Source: Litoreibacter janthinus (GTDB lineage: Bacteria; Pseudomonadota; Alphaproteobacteria; Rhodobacterales; Rhodobacteraceae). Taken from it: a stretch of DNA of 64,000 bases. The notes beneath the pieces are model-generated. The model worked only from the letters and a program-made list of their open reading frames with translations, had not been told where the DNA came from and did not search any database. The DNA is taken from assembly GCF_900111945.1 (NCBI RefSeq), contig NZ_FOYO01000001.1, positions 806,751 to 870,750 of the forward strand, in the 5' to 3' direction. Shown here piece by piece: positions 16,494 through 25,187 of this stretch (position 1 is the first letter of the stretch; every line of letters begins with the position of its first letter). A program made the translations under genes and the position numbers.

Positions 16494-19259
16494 ATGACCG
16501 ATACGATCAAATTCATACTCGATGGTGCGCAGGTTGAGGCCCAAGCAGGTGAGACGATCTGGGAAGTGGCCAATGGCCGCGGCCTTGTGATCCCGCATCT
16601 GTGCCATAAGCCCGCGCCCGGTTATCGCCCTGATGGCAACTGCCGCGCGTGTATGGTCGAGATTGAGGGCGAACGGGTTCTTGCTGCCTCCTGCATTCGT
16701 GAGCCAAGCGACGGCATGGTCGTTACAACCAACTCCAACCGCGCAGAAACGGCACGCAAGATGGTCGTTGAAATGCTGGTCGCTGATCAGCCGGAGCCCG
16801 AGGTCGCCCACGACAAATCTTCCCACCTCTGGGATATGGCGGCGATGCAAGGCGTGTCGAGAAGTCGATTCCCCAAGCTGGAAGAGGGTCGCATTCCGTT
16901 GCTGGACGATAGCCATGTCGCAATGTCTGTGAACCTGGACGCATGTATTCAGTGCGGCCTTTGCGTACGCGCTTGCCGCGAAGTTCAGGTGAACGACGTG
17001 ATCGGTATGTCTGGTCGCGGGCACGATTCATACCCCACGTTCGACTTCGCGGATCCGATGGGTGACAGCACCTGTGTGGCGTGTGGCGAATGCGTTCAGG
17101 CTTGCCCCACGGGCGCGTTGATGCCTGCTACTGTGACCGATGAGAACCAAGTCGGTGACAGCAAGGACTTCGATTCAGAGGTGGAGAGCATCTGCCCGTT
17201 CTGCGGCGTGGGATGCCAGATTTCGCTGAAGGTAAAGGACGGCAAGGTCAAATATGTCGATGGCATCAACGGCCCCGCGAATGAAGGTCGTCTATGTGTC
17301 AAAGGCCGGTTCGGGTTTGACTATATCCACCACGACCACCGCCTGACCAAGCCGCTTATCCGCCGCAACGACGCACCTGCGAAGGGGATGAATGTCGATC
17401 CTGGCAACTGGCAAGACGTCTTCCGCGAAGCCACTTGGGAAGAAGCGCTAGATGCGGCGGCGGACGGCATGAAGGGACGGGGGCGCGAAGTCGCGGGTTT
17501 CGGATCCGCGAAGTGTACCAATGAGGAAGCCTATCTGTTCCAAAAGATCATTCGCCAAGGGTTTGGGCACAATAATGTCGACCACTGTACGCGGCTTTGC
17601 CATGCATCCTCTGTTGCGGCATTGATTGAGAATGTCGGCTCCGGCGCGGTCACAGCGACATTCAATGAAATCGAGAACGCGGACGTGGCTATCGTCATCG
17701 GCGCCAACCCGACCGAGAACCACCCCGTTGCGGCGACCTATTTCAAGCAATTCGCCAAACGCGGCGGCAAGCTGATTGTCATGGACCCACGCGGTCAGGC
17801 GTTGAAGCGATACTCTTCGCACATGCTGCAATTTCGTCCTGGGGCGGATGTGTCGATGCTGAACGCGATCATGCATACGATCGTTGAAGAAGGCCTGTAC
17901 GACCAACAATATATCGACGCCTACACCGAAAACTGGGAGGCGGAGAAAGCCCACCTTGCGGGGTTCTCTCCTGAGAAAATGAGCGAAATCTGCGGCATCG
18001 CGCCGGAGATGCTGCGCGATGTGGCGCGGACGTTTGCGGGTGCCAAGTCTGCAATGATTTTTTGGGGTATGGGTGTCTCCCAGCATATCCACGGCACAGA
18101 TAACTCCCGATGCCTGATTAGCCTCGCCCTGATGACCGGACAGGTCGGTCGTCCGGGGGCAGGCTTGCACCCGTTGCGTGGGCAAAACAACGTTCAGGGC
18201 GCGTCGGACGCTGGTCTGGTTCCAATGTTCTTGCCGGATTACCAAAGCGTCATGGACGACGGCGTGCGCTCTGCCTTTACTGATGTATGGGGATCGGGCG
18301 ACTTCTCGAACGAGAAGGGCCTAACCGTGACCGAAATCTTGGACGCGGTTCACGCAGGCGATATCAAATCAATGTATATCCTCGGTGAAAACCCAGCCAT
18401 GTCTGACCCGGATGTAGAGCACGCCCGCGACGCGTTGGCGAAGTTAGACCACTTGGTTGTGCAAGACATCTTCCTTACTGAAACCGCGAATTTCGCCGAC
18501 GTGGTCCTTCCAGCATCTGCGTTCGCCGAAAAATCCGGCACGGTCACCAACACCAACCGCCAAGTGCAAATGGGCCGTCCCGCTGTCTCACCTCCGGGCG
18601 ATGCGAAAGAGGATTGGTGGATCGAAGTCGAGCTGGCCAAGCGCCTGGGCTTGGGTTGGGACTATGAGAGCCCGGCGGATGTCTTTGCCGAGATGAAGCT
18701 AAATATGGGTTCGCTGAACAACATCACGTGGGATCGCTTGATGGGTGAAAACGTTGTGACCTACCCGTCGCTTTCCCCAACCGATCCCGGCCAATCCATC
18801 GTCTTCGGCGACGGTTTCCCCCGAGCGGACGGGCGGGCAAAGTTTACCCCCGCCAATGTAATTGCGCCGGATGAAAGCCCTGACGCCGAGTATCCGATGA
18901 TCCTGACCACAGGCCGCCAGCTGGAGCATTGGCATACGGGTTCGATGACGCGTCGCGCCTCGGTTCTGGATGCGATGGAGCCGGAAGCGAACTGCTCACT
19001 TCACCCGTCCACCTTGCGCAAGCTTGGGGTCGAGCCCGGTGGGATGCTACGCCTGACGACGCGGCGCGGCACGATTGATGTCATGGCGCGGTCCGACCGC
19101 GCGGTGGCCCCCGACATGGTGTTTCTACCGTTCGCTTATGTGGAGGCGGCAGCCAACATTCTGACCAATCCTGCGGTAGACCCTTTCGGAAAAATTCCGG
19201 AGTTCAAGTTTGCCGCCGTGAGGGTCGAGGCGGTGAAGCGACCCGTTGCGGCGGAGTAA
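16494..19259 (+). CDS. fdhF: Formate dehydrogenase alpha subunit (Mo/W-bis-MGD, Cys form)
   Basis: A 921-residue cytoplasmic oxidoreductase. From the N terminus it has a [2Fe-2S] ferredoxin domain (Cys in CHK, CRAC and SCIREP), two [4Fe-4S] clusters (CIQCGLCVRAC and CVACGECVQACPTGA), a further cluster at CPFCGVGC near residue 236, then the molybdopterin domains. The residue aligning with the selenocysteine of E. coli FdhH is Cys369 in CTRLCHASS. The C-terminal cofactor domain has LTTGRQLEHWHTGSMTRR. No beta, gamma or fdhD/fdsC-type gene is adjacent, so its electron acceptor must be encoded elsewhere. An M20 hydrolase follows after 9 bp. Confidence 0.95.
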   Translation: MTDTIKFILDGAQVEAQAGETIWEVANGRGLVIPHLCHKPAPGYRPDGNCRACMVEIEGERVLAASCIREPSDGMVVTTNSNRAETARKMVVEMLVADQPEPEVAHDKSSHLWDMAAMQGVSRSRFPKLEEGRIPLLDDSHVAMSVNLDACIQCGLCVRACREVQVNDVIGMSGRGHDSYPTFDFADPMGDSTCVACGECVQACPTGALMPATVTDENQVGDSKDFDSEVESICPFCGVGCQISLKVKDGKVKYVDGINGPANEGRLCVKGRFGFDYIHHDHRLTKPLIRRNDAPAKGMNVDPGNWQDVFREATWEEALDAAADGMKGRGREVAGFGSAKCTNEEAYLFQKIIRQGFGHNNVDHCTRLCHASSVAALIENVGSGAVTATFNEIENADVAIVIGANPTENHPVAATYFKQFAKRGGKLIVMDPRGQALKRYSSHMLQFRPGADVSMLNAIMHTIVEEGLYDQQYIDAYTENWEAEKAHLAGFSPEKMSEICGIAPEMLRDVARTFAGAKSAMIFWGMGVSQHIHGTDNSRCLISLALMTGQVGRPGAGLHPLRGQNNVQGASDAGLVPMFLPDYQSVMDDGVRSAFTDVWGSGDFSNEKGLTVTEILDAVHAGDIKSMYILGENPAMSDPDVEHARDALAKLDHLVVQDIFLTETANFADVVLPASAFAEKSGTVTNTNRQVQMGRPAVSPPGDAKEDWWIEVELAKRLGLGWDYESPADVFAEMKLNMGSLNNITWDRLMGENVVTYPSLSPTDPGQSIVFGDGFPRADGRAKFTPANVIAPDESPDAEYPMILTTGRQLEHWHTGSMTRRASVLDAMEPEANCSLHPSTLRKLGVEPGGMLRLTTRRGTIDVMARSDRAVAPDMVFLPFAYVEAAANILTNPAVDPFGKIPEFKFAAVRVEAVKRPVAAE

Positions 19260-19268
19260 TTCGTAGCA

Positions 19269-20468
19269 ATGAAACCCAACGCCGACCGCTTCCTAACTGA
19301 TCTTCACGAACTAAGACGTTTCGGGGCGACAGGCAAAGGCGTCGTGCGCCCCGCGTATTCTGACGCAGACATTGCTGCGCGGGAATGGTTGGCAGGCAAG
19401 ATGGCCGCAGCGGGATTGACTCCTCACTTTGATGAGGTCGGCAATTTGTTCGGCTTGGCCGAGGAACCGAGCCTGTTGTTAGGGTCCCATTCCGATAGTC
19501 AGCCTGAAGGTGGCTGGCTCGACGGCGCTTATGGTGTGATTTCTGCTTTGGAGGTTGCACGCACCAGTATTGAGCAAGGCGGGCCAGCTATTTCGGTCGT
19601 CTCATTTCAGGATGAAGAGGGCCGCTTTGGTGTGACCACTGGCAGCTCGGTCTGGTCTGGCGGGCTATCATTAGCCGACGCCGACAAGCTCATGGACAAT
19701 GACCGGATTACCTTTGCCAAGGCACGATCTGAAATGGCGCATCTTGTAACCGGCCCGATGGTTCCTGCTTCAAAGTTCACCGGCTTTATCGAGGCGCATA
19801 TCGAGCAGGGTCCGGTGTTGGACCAGTCCGGCGAAAGCATCGGGGTCGTCAGTGGTATCGTTGGCATTCGGGACATGCGCGTGATCCTGAAAGGTCAGCA
19901 GAATCATGCCGGTACGACGCCCATGCATATGCGCAAGGACGCGGTTCAGGGATTGATGCGGATCAGCCATCGGGTCGCAGAAGATCTGCGTAACGTGGTC
20001 ACCCCGCTTTCGGTTTGGACAATCGGTCATGTGTCCGTACATCCGAACGCGGCGTCGATTGTTCCGGGGCGGGTCACGTTCTCCATGCAATGGCGCGATG
20101 GAGATTTACCGCGATTGGATCGGATGGAGCGGGTGATCCGGCAAGCGATTGAAACCACTGCCAGTGATCTCGGTTTGACGGTGGAGTTCGGACCCATGTT
20201 GGGGCTTGACCCTGTAGCAATGGATTCGATTCTGCGTGGCAGGTTGGCGGCTGCTGCTTCAATCGAGACGCCGGATCAGTGGCGCGACATGCCGTCAGGC
20301 GCTTTGCATGATGCCACCAATGTCGCGAGAACGCTGCCCGTGGCGATGCTGTTTGTGCCGTCGATCGGCGGCATCAGCCATGACTTCACAGAGGACACCG
20401 CCGAGGCGGATTTGATCGCTGGACTAAGAGTTTTGGCGCGCGCAGCGGCGGGTGATAGCGCTATCTGA
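19269..20468 (+). CDS. M20 family Zn-dependent hydrolase (N-carbamoyl amino acid/allantoate amidohydrolase type)
   Basis: A 399-residue di-zinc amidohydrolase with ligand motifs [29 protein letters not shown] and [13 protein letters not shown]. These place it with beta-ureidopropionase, allantoate amidohydrolase and L-carbamoylase enzymes, which release ammonia and CO2 or an amino acid from ureido compounds. Which substrate it uses cannot be read from sequence. It lies 9 bp after fdhF and is probably co-transcribed. Its last codons overlap a perfect inverted repeat at 20466-20479. Confidence 0.88.
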   Translation: MKPNADRFLTDLHELRRFGATGKGVVRPAYSDADIAAREWLAGKMAAAGLTPHFDEVGNLFGLAEEPSLLLGSHSDSQPEGGWLDGAYGVISALEVARTSIEQGGPAISVVSFQDEEGRFGVTTGSSVWSGGLSLADADKLMDNDRITFAKARSEMAHLVTGPMVPASKFTGFIEAHIEQGPVLDQSGESIGVVSGIVGIRDMRVILKGQQNHAGTTPMHMRKDAVQGLMRISHRVAEDLRNVVTPLSVWTIGHVSVHPNAASIVPGRVTFSMQWRDGDLPRLDRMERVIRQAIETTASDLGLTVEFGPMLGLDPVAMDSILRGRLAAAASIETPDQWRDMPSGALHDATNVARTLPVAMLFVPSIGGISHDFTEDTAEADLIAGLRVLARAAAGDSAI

Positions 20469-20479
20469 ACAACTGTTCA
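20466..20479. promoter_or_regulatory. Inverted repeat, possible operator
   Basis: TGAACA and TGTTCA are perfect 6-bp arms separated by AC. The repeat covers the end of the M20 gene and lies 10 bp before the -35 of the predicted acyl-CoA ligase promoter. The geometry is compatible with a dimeric repressor or activator, but no regulator gene is adjacent. Confidence 0.4.
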
Positions 20480-20489
20480 AAAAAAACAT

Positions 20490-20518
20490 TTGACCTCGCC
20501 CCGCTCGCCGCTCAGTAT
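20490..20518 (+). promoter_or_regulatory. Predicted sigma-70 promoter of the ligase-Liv cluster
   Basis: TTGACC (20490-20495), a 17-bp spacer and CAGTAT (20513-20518) lie 58 bp before the TTG start of the ligase. The leader between them holds a small AGGGG/CCCCT hairpin (about 20529-20545). Confidence 0.5.
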
Positions 20519-20576
20519 TCCTCCAAGAAGGGGTGAAAAGCCCCTCTGTCGGTCATTCCGGCTCTGGGAGGAAATT

Positions 20577-22538
20577 TTGGTTCACGCAACAACTGCTTCG
20601 GCTGGTCTGGACACGTTACCCCGAATTCTGGCGCGCAACGCCGCTGAGTTCGGAGACAAGCCAGCCTATCGCGAAAAGGAATTCGGTATTTGGCAAAGCT
20701 GGACTTGGTCCGAAGCCGCCGAAGAGATCGAAGCGCTTGCGTTGGGGTTGTTGACCCTCGGCGTGAACCAAGGCGACCATATTGCGATCATTGGTCGAAA
20801 CCGACCCTACCTCTACTGGAGCATGGTGGCAGCAGAGATGGTGGGTGCAGTTCCTGTGCCACTTTATCAAGATTCGGTTGCCGACGAGATTGCCTACGTT
20901 CTTGATCATTGCGGTGCACGATTTGTGATCGCTCAGGATCAGGAACAAATTGACAAGGTCTTCGAAGTGCATGACCGCCTGCCCGGCATTGAGCATATGA
21001 TCTATCTCGATCCTCGCGGTTTGCGTAAATACGACCATACCGCGCTGACGAAATACCAGGTCTTGCAGGAAAAGGGTCGCGCTGATGGCGATCGTGTCGA
21101 GCTGGAGCGCCGCAAAGACCAGCAGACCTACGACGACACTTGCGTGATGCTTTATACTTCGGGCACCACCGGCAAGCCCAAGGGCGTCGTGCTGTCGAAC
21201 CGAAATATCATCGAGACTTCTAAGGCATCATCCGAGTTTGACAGCCTACGTCCTGGAGACGAGATTTTGGCCTACCTCCCGATGGCTTGGGTCGGCGATT
21301 TTATCTTCTCGATTGGGCAGGCCTACTGGACGGGTTTCTGCGTAAATTGCCCCGAAAGCCCTGCAACCATGCACAGCGATCTGCGAGAAATTGGTCCGAC
21401 CTATTATTTCGCGCCACCGCGTGTTTTCGAAACGCAACTGACCGACGTGATGATCCGTATGGAAGACGCAGGGCGCTTCAAGAAGTGGCTGTTCCGCTAT
21501 TTTATGGACCATGCCAAGAAAGTTGGTCCCGATCTGCTTGACGGAAAATCTGCAAGCTTCGGAGACAAGCTGAAATATCAGCTGGGCGAGTTGATGGTTT
21601 ACGGCCCGCTGAAAAACACGCTTGGGTTTTCGCGGGTGCGCGTGGGTTACACGGCAGGCGAAGCGATCGGGCCGGAGATTTTTGACTTTTACCGCTCACT
21701 TGGGATCAACCTGAAGCAGCTTTACGGCCAGACCGAAGCGTCTGTGTTCATCACCCAACAACCAGACGGCGAAGTACGATCCGATACGGTTGGCGTCCCT
21801 AGCCCGGGGGTTGAGATCAAGATCGCGGACAATGGTGAGGTGTTCTATCGTTCCCCCGGCGTGTTCGTTCGCTATTTCAAGAATGACGAAAGCACCGCCT
21901 CGACCAAAGACGCAGAAGGGTGGGTCGCGACGGGCGATGCTGGCTTCATCGAAGAGGGCAGCGGTCATTTGCGGATCATCGACCGCGCTAAGGATGTCGG
22001 CAAAATGGCGGATGGGTCGTTGTTCGCGCCCAAGTATGTCGAGAACAAACTCAAGTTTTTCCCGAATGTTCTGGAGGCCGTCGTTTTCGGCAGCGGCAAA
22101 GAATATTGCACCGCGTTCCTGAACATCGATCTGACCGCTGTCGGCAACTGGGCGGAGCGCAATAATATTGCCTACTCCAGCTATCAGGAGCTCGCGGGCC
22201 ATCCGCAGGTCCTTGAGACGTTGCAGGCACATGTGGAAGAGGTGAACGCGAGCGTCGCCGAGGATCCGATGCTGTCAGGCTGTCAGGTGCACAGGTTCGT
22301 GGTATTGCATAAGCAACTTGATGCGGATGATGGTGAGTTGACGCGAACATTGAAGGTGCGGCGTCGGATCATCGAAGAGAAATTCGCTGACATTATCGAG
22401 GCCCTGTATGATGGGTCGGCGCACATTTCGACCACCACCGAAGTCACCTATGAAGACGGCCGCAAAGGGTCGATCAAGGCGACTTTGGAGGTGCGTGATG
22501 CACGTGTCTTCGATATCCGGAAAGTTGCGGCGGAATGA
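20577..22538 (+). CDS. AMP-binding long-chain acyl-CoA synthetase-like ligase
   Basis: A 653-residue ANL-family ligase that should adenylate a carboxylic acid and transfer it to CoA. The P-loop is LYTSGTTGKPKGVVLSN, followed by the adenylate-binding LKQLYGQTEA and the hinge GWVATGDAGFIE...RIIDRAKD. A TTG at 20577 lies seven bases after GGGAGG. The longer frame from 20490 would start inside the promoter, so I choose the TTG. Family members in Liv-type clusters often take long-chain or aromatic acids; the actual substrate is unknown. livG follows on the same strand. Confidence 0.9.
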   Translation: MVHATTASAGLDTLPRILARNAAEFGDKPAYREKEFGIWQSWTWSEAAEEIEALALGLLTLGVNQGDHIAIIGRNRPYLYWSMVAAEMVGAVPVPLYQDSVADEIAYVLDHCGARFVIAQDQEQIDKVFEVHDRLPGIEHMIYLDPRGLRKYDHTALTKYQVLQEKGRADGDRVELERRKDQQTYDDTCVMLYTSGTTGKPKGVVLSNRNIIETSKASSEFDSLRPGDEILAYLPMAWVGDFIFSIGQAYWTGFCVNCPESPATMHSDLREIGPTYYFAPPRVFETQLTDVMIRMEDAGRFKKWLFRYFMDHAKKVGPDLLDGKSASFGDKLKYQLGELMVYGPLKNTLGFSRVRVGYTAGEAIGPEIFDFYRSLGINLKQLYGQTEASVFITQQPDGEVRSDTVGVPSPGVEIKIADNGEVFYRSPGVFVRYFKNDESTASTKDAEGWVATGDAGFIEEGSGHLRIIDRAKDVGKMADGSLFAPKYVENKLKFFPNVLEAVVFGSGKEYCTAFLNIDLTAVGNWAERNNIAYSSYQELAGHPQVLETLQAHVEEVNASVAEDPMLSGCQVHRFVVLHKQLDADDGELTRTLKVRRRIIEEKFADIIEALYDGSAHISTTTEVTYEDGRKGSIKATLEVRDARVFDIRKVAAE

Positions 22539-22593
22539 CGGTGCGACGCTCGATTTCATCTTCGCCCCGCCCGCCATCCCGTGAGGTAGCACT

Positions 22594-23415
22594 ATGAACG
22601 CTTTGACAGGTGGAAACTACACGACTGCGGATGGCCGCAAGATCGGTGGCACCATGATGGAAATGAAAAACATCACTCTTCGCTTTGGCGGTGTGGTGGC
22701 TATCAAGGACATCTCTTTCGATATCAACGAAGGCGAAATTCGCGCCATCATCGGACCGAATGGCGCCGGCAAGTCATCGATGCTGAATGTCATTTCAGGC
22801 TTCTATAACCCGCAAGAAGGCGAAGTGTGGTTTCATGGCAAGAAACGTGCACCGATGCGCCCCTATCAGGTGGCCCGACAAGGGATCGCGCGGACCTTCC
22901 AAAACATCGCCTTGTTTGAAGGCATGAGCGTTTTGGACAACGTCATGACGGGTCGCTTGACCCATATGAAATCCGGAATGCTGAGCCAGATGATCTGGAA
23001 AGGGAAAGCCGAGAAAGAAGAGACTGAAAACCGCGAGGTCGTTGAGAAGATAATCGACTTTCTGGAGATCCAGGCGATCCGGAAGACACCCGTAGGTCGT
23101 CTGCCTTACGGTTTGAAAAAGCGCGTGGAGCTGGCGCGCGCCCTGGCTGCAGAACCTAAGCTGCTGCTTTTGGACGAGCCGATGGCGGGGATGAATGTCG
23201 AAGAAAAAGAGGACATGAGCCGCTTTATCCTTGATGTTAATGATGAATTTGGAACGACCATCGCGTTGATCGAGCACGACATGGGTGTGGTTATGGACCT
23301 GTCGGACCGTGTTGTCGTGATGGATTACGGCAAAAAGATTGGCGACGGAACACCGGATGAGGTGCGCAACAACCAAGAGGTGATTGATGCGTATCTGGGG
23401 GTGGCGCATGATTAG
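22594..23415 (+). CDS. Branched-chain-type ABC transporter ATP-binding protein (LivG family)
   Basis: A 273-residue cytoplasmic ATPase. Walker A is GPNGAGKSS, the signature segment PYGLKKRVELARALA is the LivG form of LSGGQ, and Walker B is LLLLDEPMAG followed by the switch His in ALIEHDMG. Branched-chain family members often carry non-amino-acid cargo. An internal ATG near 22654 would remove about 20 residues and begin just before the ABC fold. The start of the next small gene overlaps its end. Confidence 0.93.
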   Translation: MNALTGGNYTTADGRKIGGTMMEMKNITLRFGGVVAIKDISFDINEGEIRAIIGPNGAGKSSMLNVISGFYNPQEGEVWFHGKKRAPMRPYQVARQGIARTFQNIALFEGMSVLDNVMTGRLTHMKSGMLSQMIWKGKAEKEETENREVVEKIIDFLEIQAIRKTPVGRLPYGLKKRVELARALAAEPKLLLLDEPMAGMNVEEKEDMSRFILDVNDEFGTTIALIEHDMGVVMDLSDRVVVMDYGKKIGDGTPDEVRNNQEVIDAYLGVAHD

Positions 23416-23926
23416 GCCGCTCGTCGGAGACTTTGGAAAATTGCGCCGGCGTTGTGTCGGGCCGTTTGCTCGTTCTCTGTGTGCGATGGCTTTGACCACA
23501 TCTGCTGCGCTGGCGGGGGCGTGGGAAGAGTTCGAATCTCTGTGTTTGCTTCCCATGGAAAATATCTCGTTGGCCCAACCCACGACACTTGAGCCGTATC
23601 AGAGTTTCAAGAATGATGGTGATACCTACACAACGTACAAAATCGATGGCGCAAAGCTGGCGATCTCGGATGGGCGCGCAGGAGCGTCGAAATGGTGCTG
23701 GATTGATGTTGGGCCTAGAGCCGCCACTAGATTTTCCGAGTCATCTTCAAGCTGGAGCGAGTCAGCTCAAGCTGATGTGCGATATGAGCTGATCGACAAG
23801 CGTGCCCCCGGCTTTCTGTTACGAAGCACTTCTTGGCGCGAGCCAAAGCTTGATGTGACCCTGTCGATGCGGGGCAAAGGCAGCAACCTCATAATGCGCG
23901 TGGAGGAAACAGATCTTGAATCGTGA
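23408..23926 (+). CDS. Unrecognised secreted protein embedded in the Liv cluster
   Basis: A 172-residue protein of no family I recognise. It starts at an ATG overlapping the livG stop by 8 bp. The N terminus is basic then hydrophobic (MIRPLVGDFGKLRRRCV, then SLCAMALTTSAALAG), giving a plausible signal peptide with a long n-region. The mature part has two cysteines (FESLCLLP and SKWCWIDVG), which could form a disulfide, and an alternating polar/hydrophobic beta-like pattern. It lies between the ATPase and permease genes of one importer, so a role linked to that system, such as a periplasmic accessory, is inferred only from position. Confidence 0.75.
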   Translation: MIRPLVGDFGKLRRRCVGPFARSLCAMALTTSAALAGAWEEFESLCLLPMENISLAQPTTLEPYQSFKNDGDTYTTYKIDGAKLAISDGRAGASKWCWIDVGPRAATRFSESSSSWSESAQADVRYELIDKRAPGFLLRSTSWREPKLDVTLSMRGKGSNLIMRVEETDLES

Positions 23927-23946
23927 ACCAATGAATGGAGGCTCCG

Positions 23947-24933
23947 ATGCCTGAGCAGTTTCTCTTTGCGATGGAAGTCATCCTGAACGGGTTGATGGCT
24001 GGCGTGCTGTATGCGCTGGTGGCCTTGGGGTTTGTGCTAATCTTCAAAGCGTCGGGCATTTTCAACTATGCGCAAGGCGTCATGGCCCTGTTTGCGGCGC
24101 TGACCTTGGTGGGGATTATGGACGGACAGGTGCCGTTCAGCCACCTGATCAACGCGACCTTCGGGACGGATTTGCACCATTTCGGCTGGCATGTGCCAGC
24201 ATTGCTGGCGATCATCCTGACAGCTGGGGTCATGGTGGCCTTCGCTTGGCTGGTGCAGAAGTTCATCTTCCGGCATCTGGTCAATCAGGAGCCGATCATC
24301 CTTTTCATGGCGACCATAGGCCTTGCGTATTTCCTAGAAGGCGTCGGCGATCTGATGTGGGGTTCCGACATCAAGAAATTGGATGTGGGTTTGCCGCAGG
24401 GCATCAATGAATGGATTGATGTCACGACATTCGAGGCGTTTGGATACGGGTTCTTTATCGACAATCTCGACATTTCCGCCAGCATCGTGGCTGCGATCCT
24501 AGTTGCAGTACTGATTATGTTCTCGCAATACACCAAGCAGGGTCGCGCTTTGAGGGCGGTTGCCGATGACCACCAAGCTGCTCTGTCTGTGGGCATTTCG
24601 TTGAATTTCATCTGGGTGTTGGTCTGGTCGATCGCAGGATTCGTGGCGTTGGTCGCGGGAATTATGTGGGGCGCCAAATCGGGCGTGCAGTTCTCGCTGT
24701 CCCTGATTGCCTTGAAGGCGCTGCCGGTGCTGATGCTGGGCGGCTTCACCTCAATCCCCGGTGCCATTGTCGGTGGATTGATCATCGGTGTCGGTGAGAA
24801 GCTGTTCGAGTTCCTGATTGGCCCAATGGTCGGTGGCGCGACTGAAAACTGGTTCGCCTACGTTCTGGCGCTGCTATTCCTCGTCTTCCGCCCGCAGGGG
24901 CTGTTCGGCGAAAAAATTATTGAAAGGGTGTGA
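23947..24933 (+). CDS. Branched-chain-type ABC transporter permease (LivH family)
   Basis: A 328-residue inner-membrane permease with about eight helices. The N terminus has NGLMAGVLYALVALGFVLIFKASGIFNYAQG, typical of LivH, and the coupling region near the C terminus has ALPVLMLGGFTSIPGAIVGGLIIG. The ATG at 23947 has GGAGG at 23937-23941. An ATG at 23935 would place that site inside the gene. The next gene begins 2 bp after the stop. Confidence 0.93.
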   Translation: MPEQFLFAMEVILNGLMAGVLYALVALGFVLIFKASGIFNYAQGVMALFAALTLVGIMDGQVPFSHLINATFGTDLHHFGWHVPALLAIILTAGVMVAFAWLVQKFIFRHLVNQEPIILFMATIGLAYFLEGVGDLMWGSDIKKLDVGLPQGINEWIDVTTFEAFGYGFFIDNLDISASIVAAILVAVLIMFSQYTKQGRALRAVADDHQAALSVGISLNFIWVLVWSIAGFVALVAGIMWGAKSGVQFSLSLIALKALPVLMLGGFTSIPGAIVGGLIIGVGEKLFEFLIGPMVGGATENWFAYVLALLFLVFRPQGLFGEKIIERV

Positions 24934-24935
24934 CC

Positions 24936-25187
24936 ATGAGCAAACTGATTGCCGTTTTGAACGTCATTGCGTGGTCGGGCTTTTGGGCCTTTGGGTATCT
25001 GGCGCTAAGCGCTGATGTCGGTAACACGTCCCAGATCATGATCGCTGGCCTGCTGGCGGTAGTTGGCGCTGCGGTCGGGCTGTTCACCTACATGCAGCTG
25101 GTGCGCCACTCAGAGGCAACGGGCTATGCCAAGCCACGCAACCGCGTGCCCGACAGCGTTCGCGAGACCGACGGGGGAGCCGCTTAA
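24936..25187 (+). CDS. Small two-helix membrane protein in the Liv cluster
   Basis: An 83-residue protein with two hydrophobic segments (about residues 5-25 and 33-55) and a polar, charged C-terminal tail. I do not recognise a family. It lies between livH and livM, and its stop codon shares one base with the livM start, so translation is coupled. A role in assembly or stability of the permease is a guess from position. Confidence 0.75.
   Translation: MSKLIAVLNVIAWSGFWAFGYLALSADVGNTSQIMIAGLLAVVGAAVGLFTYMQLVRHSEATGYAKPRNRVPDSVRETDGGAA

Noticed and set aside
17586..17600. Possible selenocysteine in the formate dehydrogenase
   Set aside because: The aligned codon is TGC (Cys369); there is no in-frame TGA.
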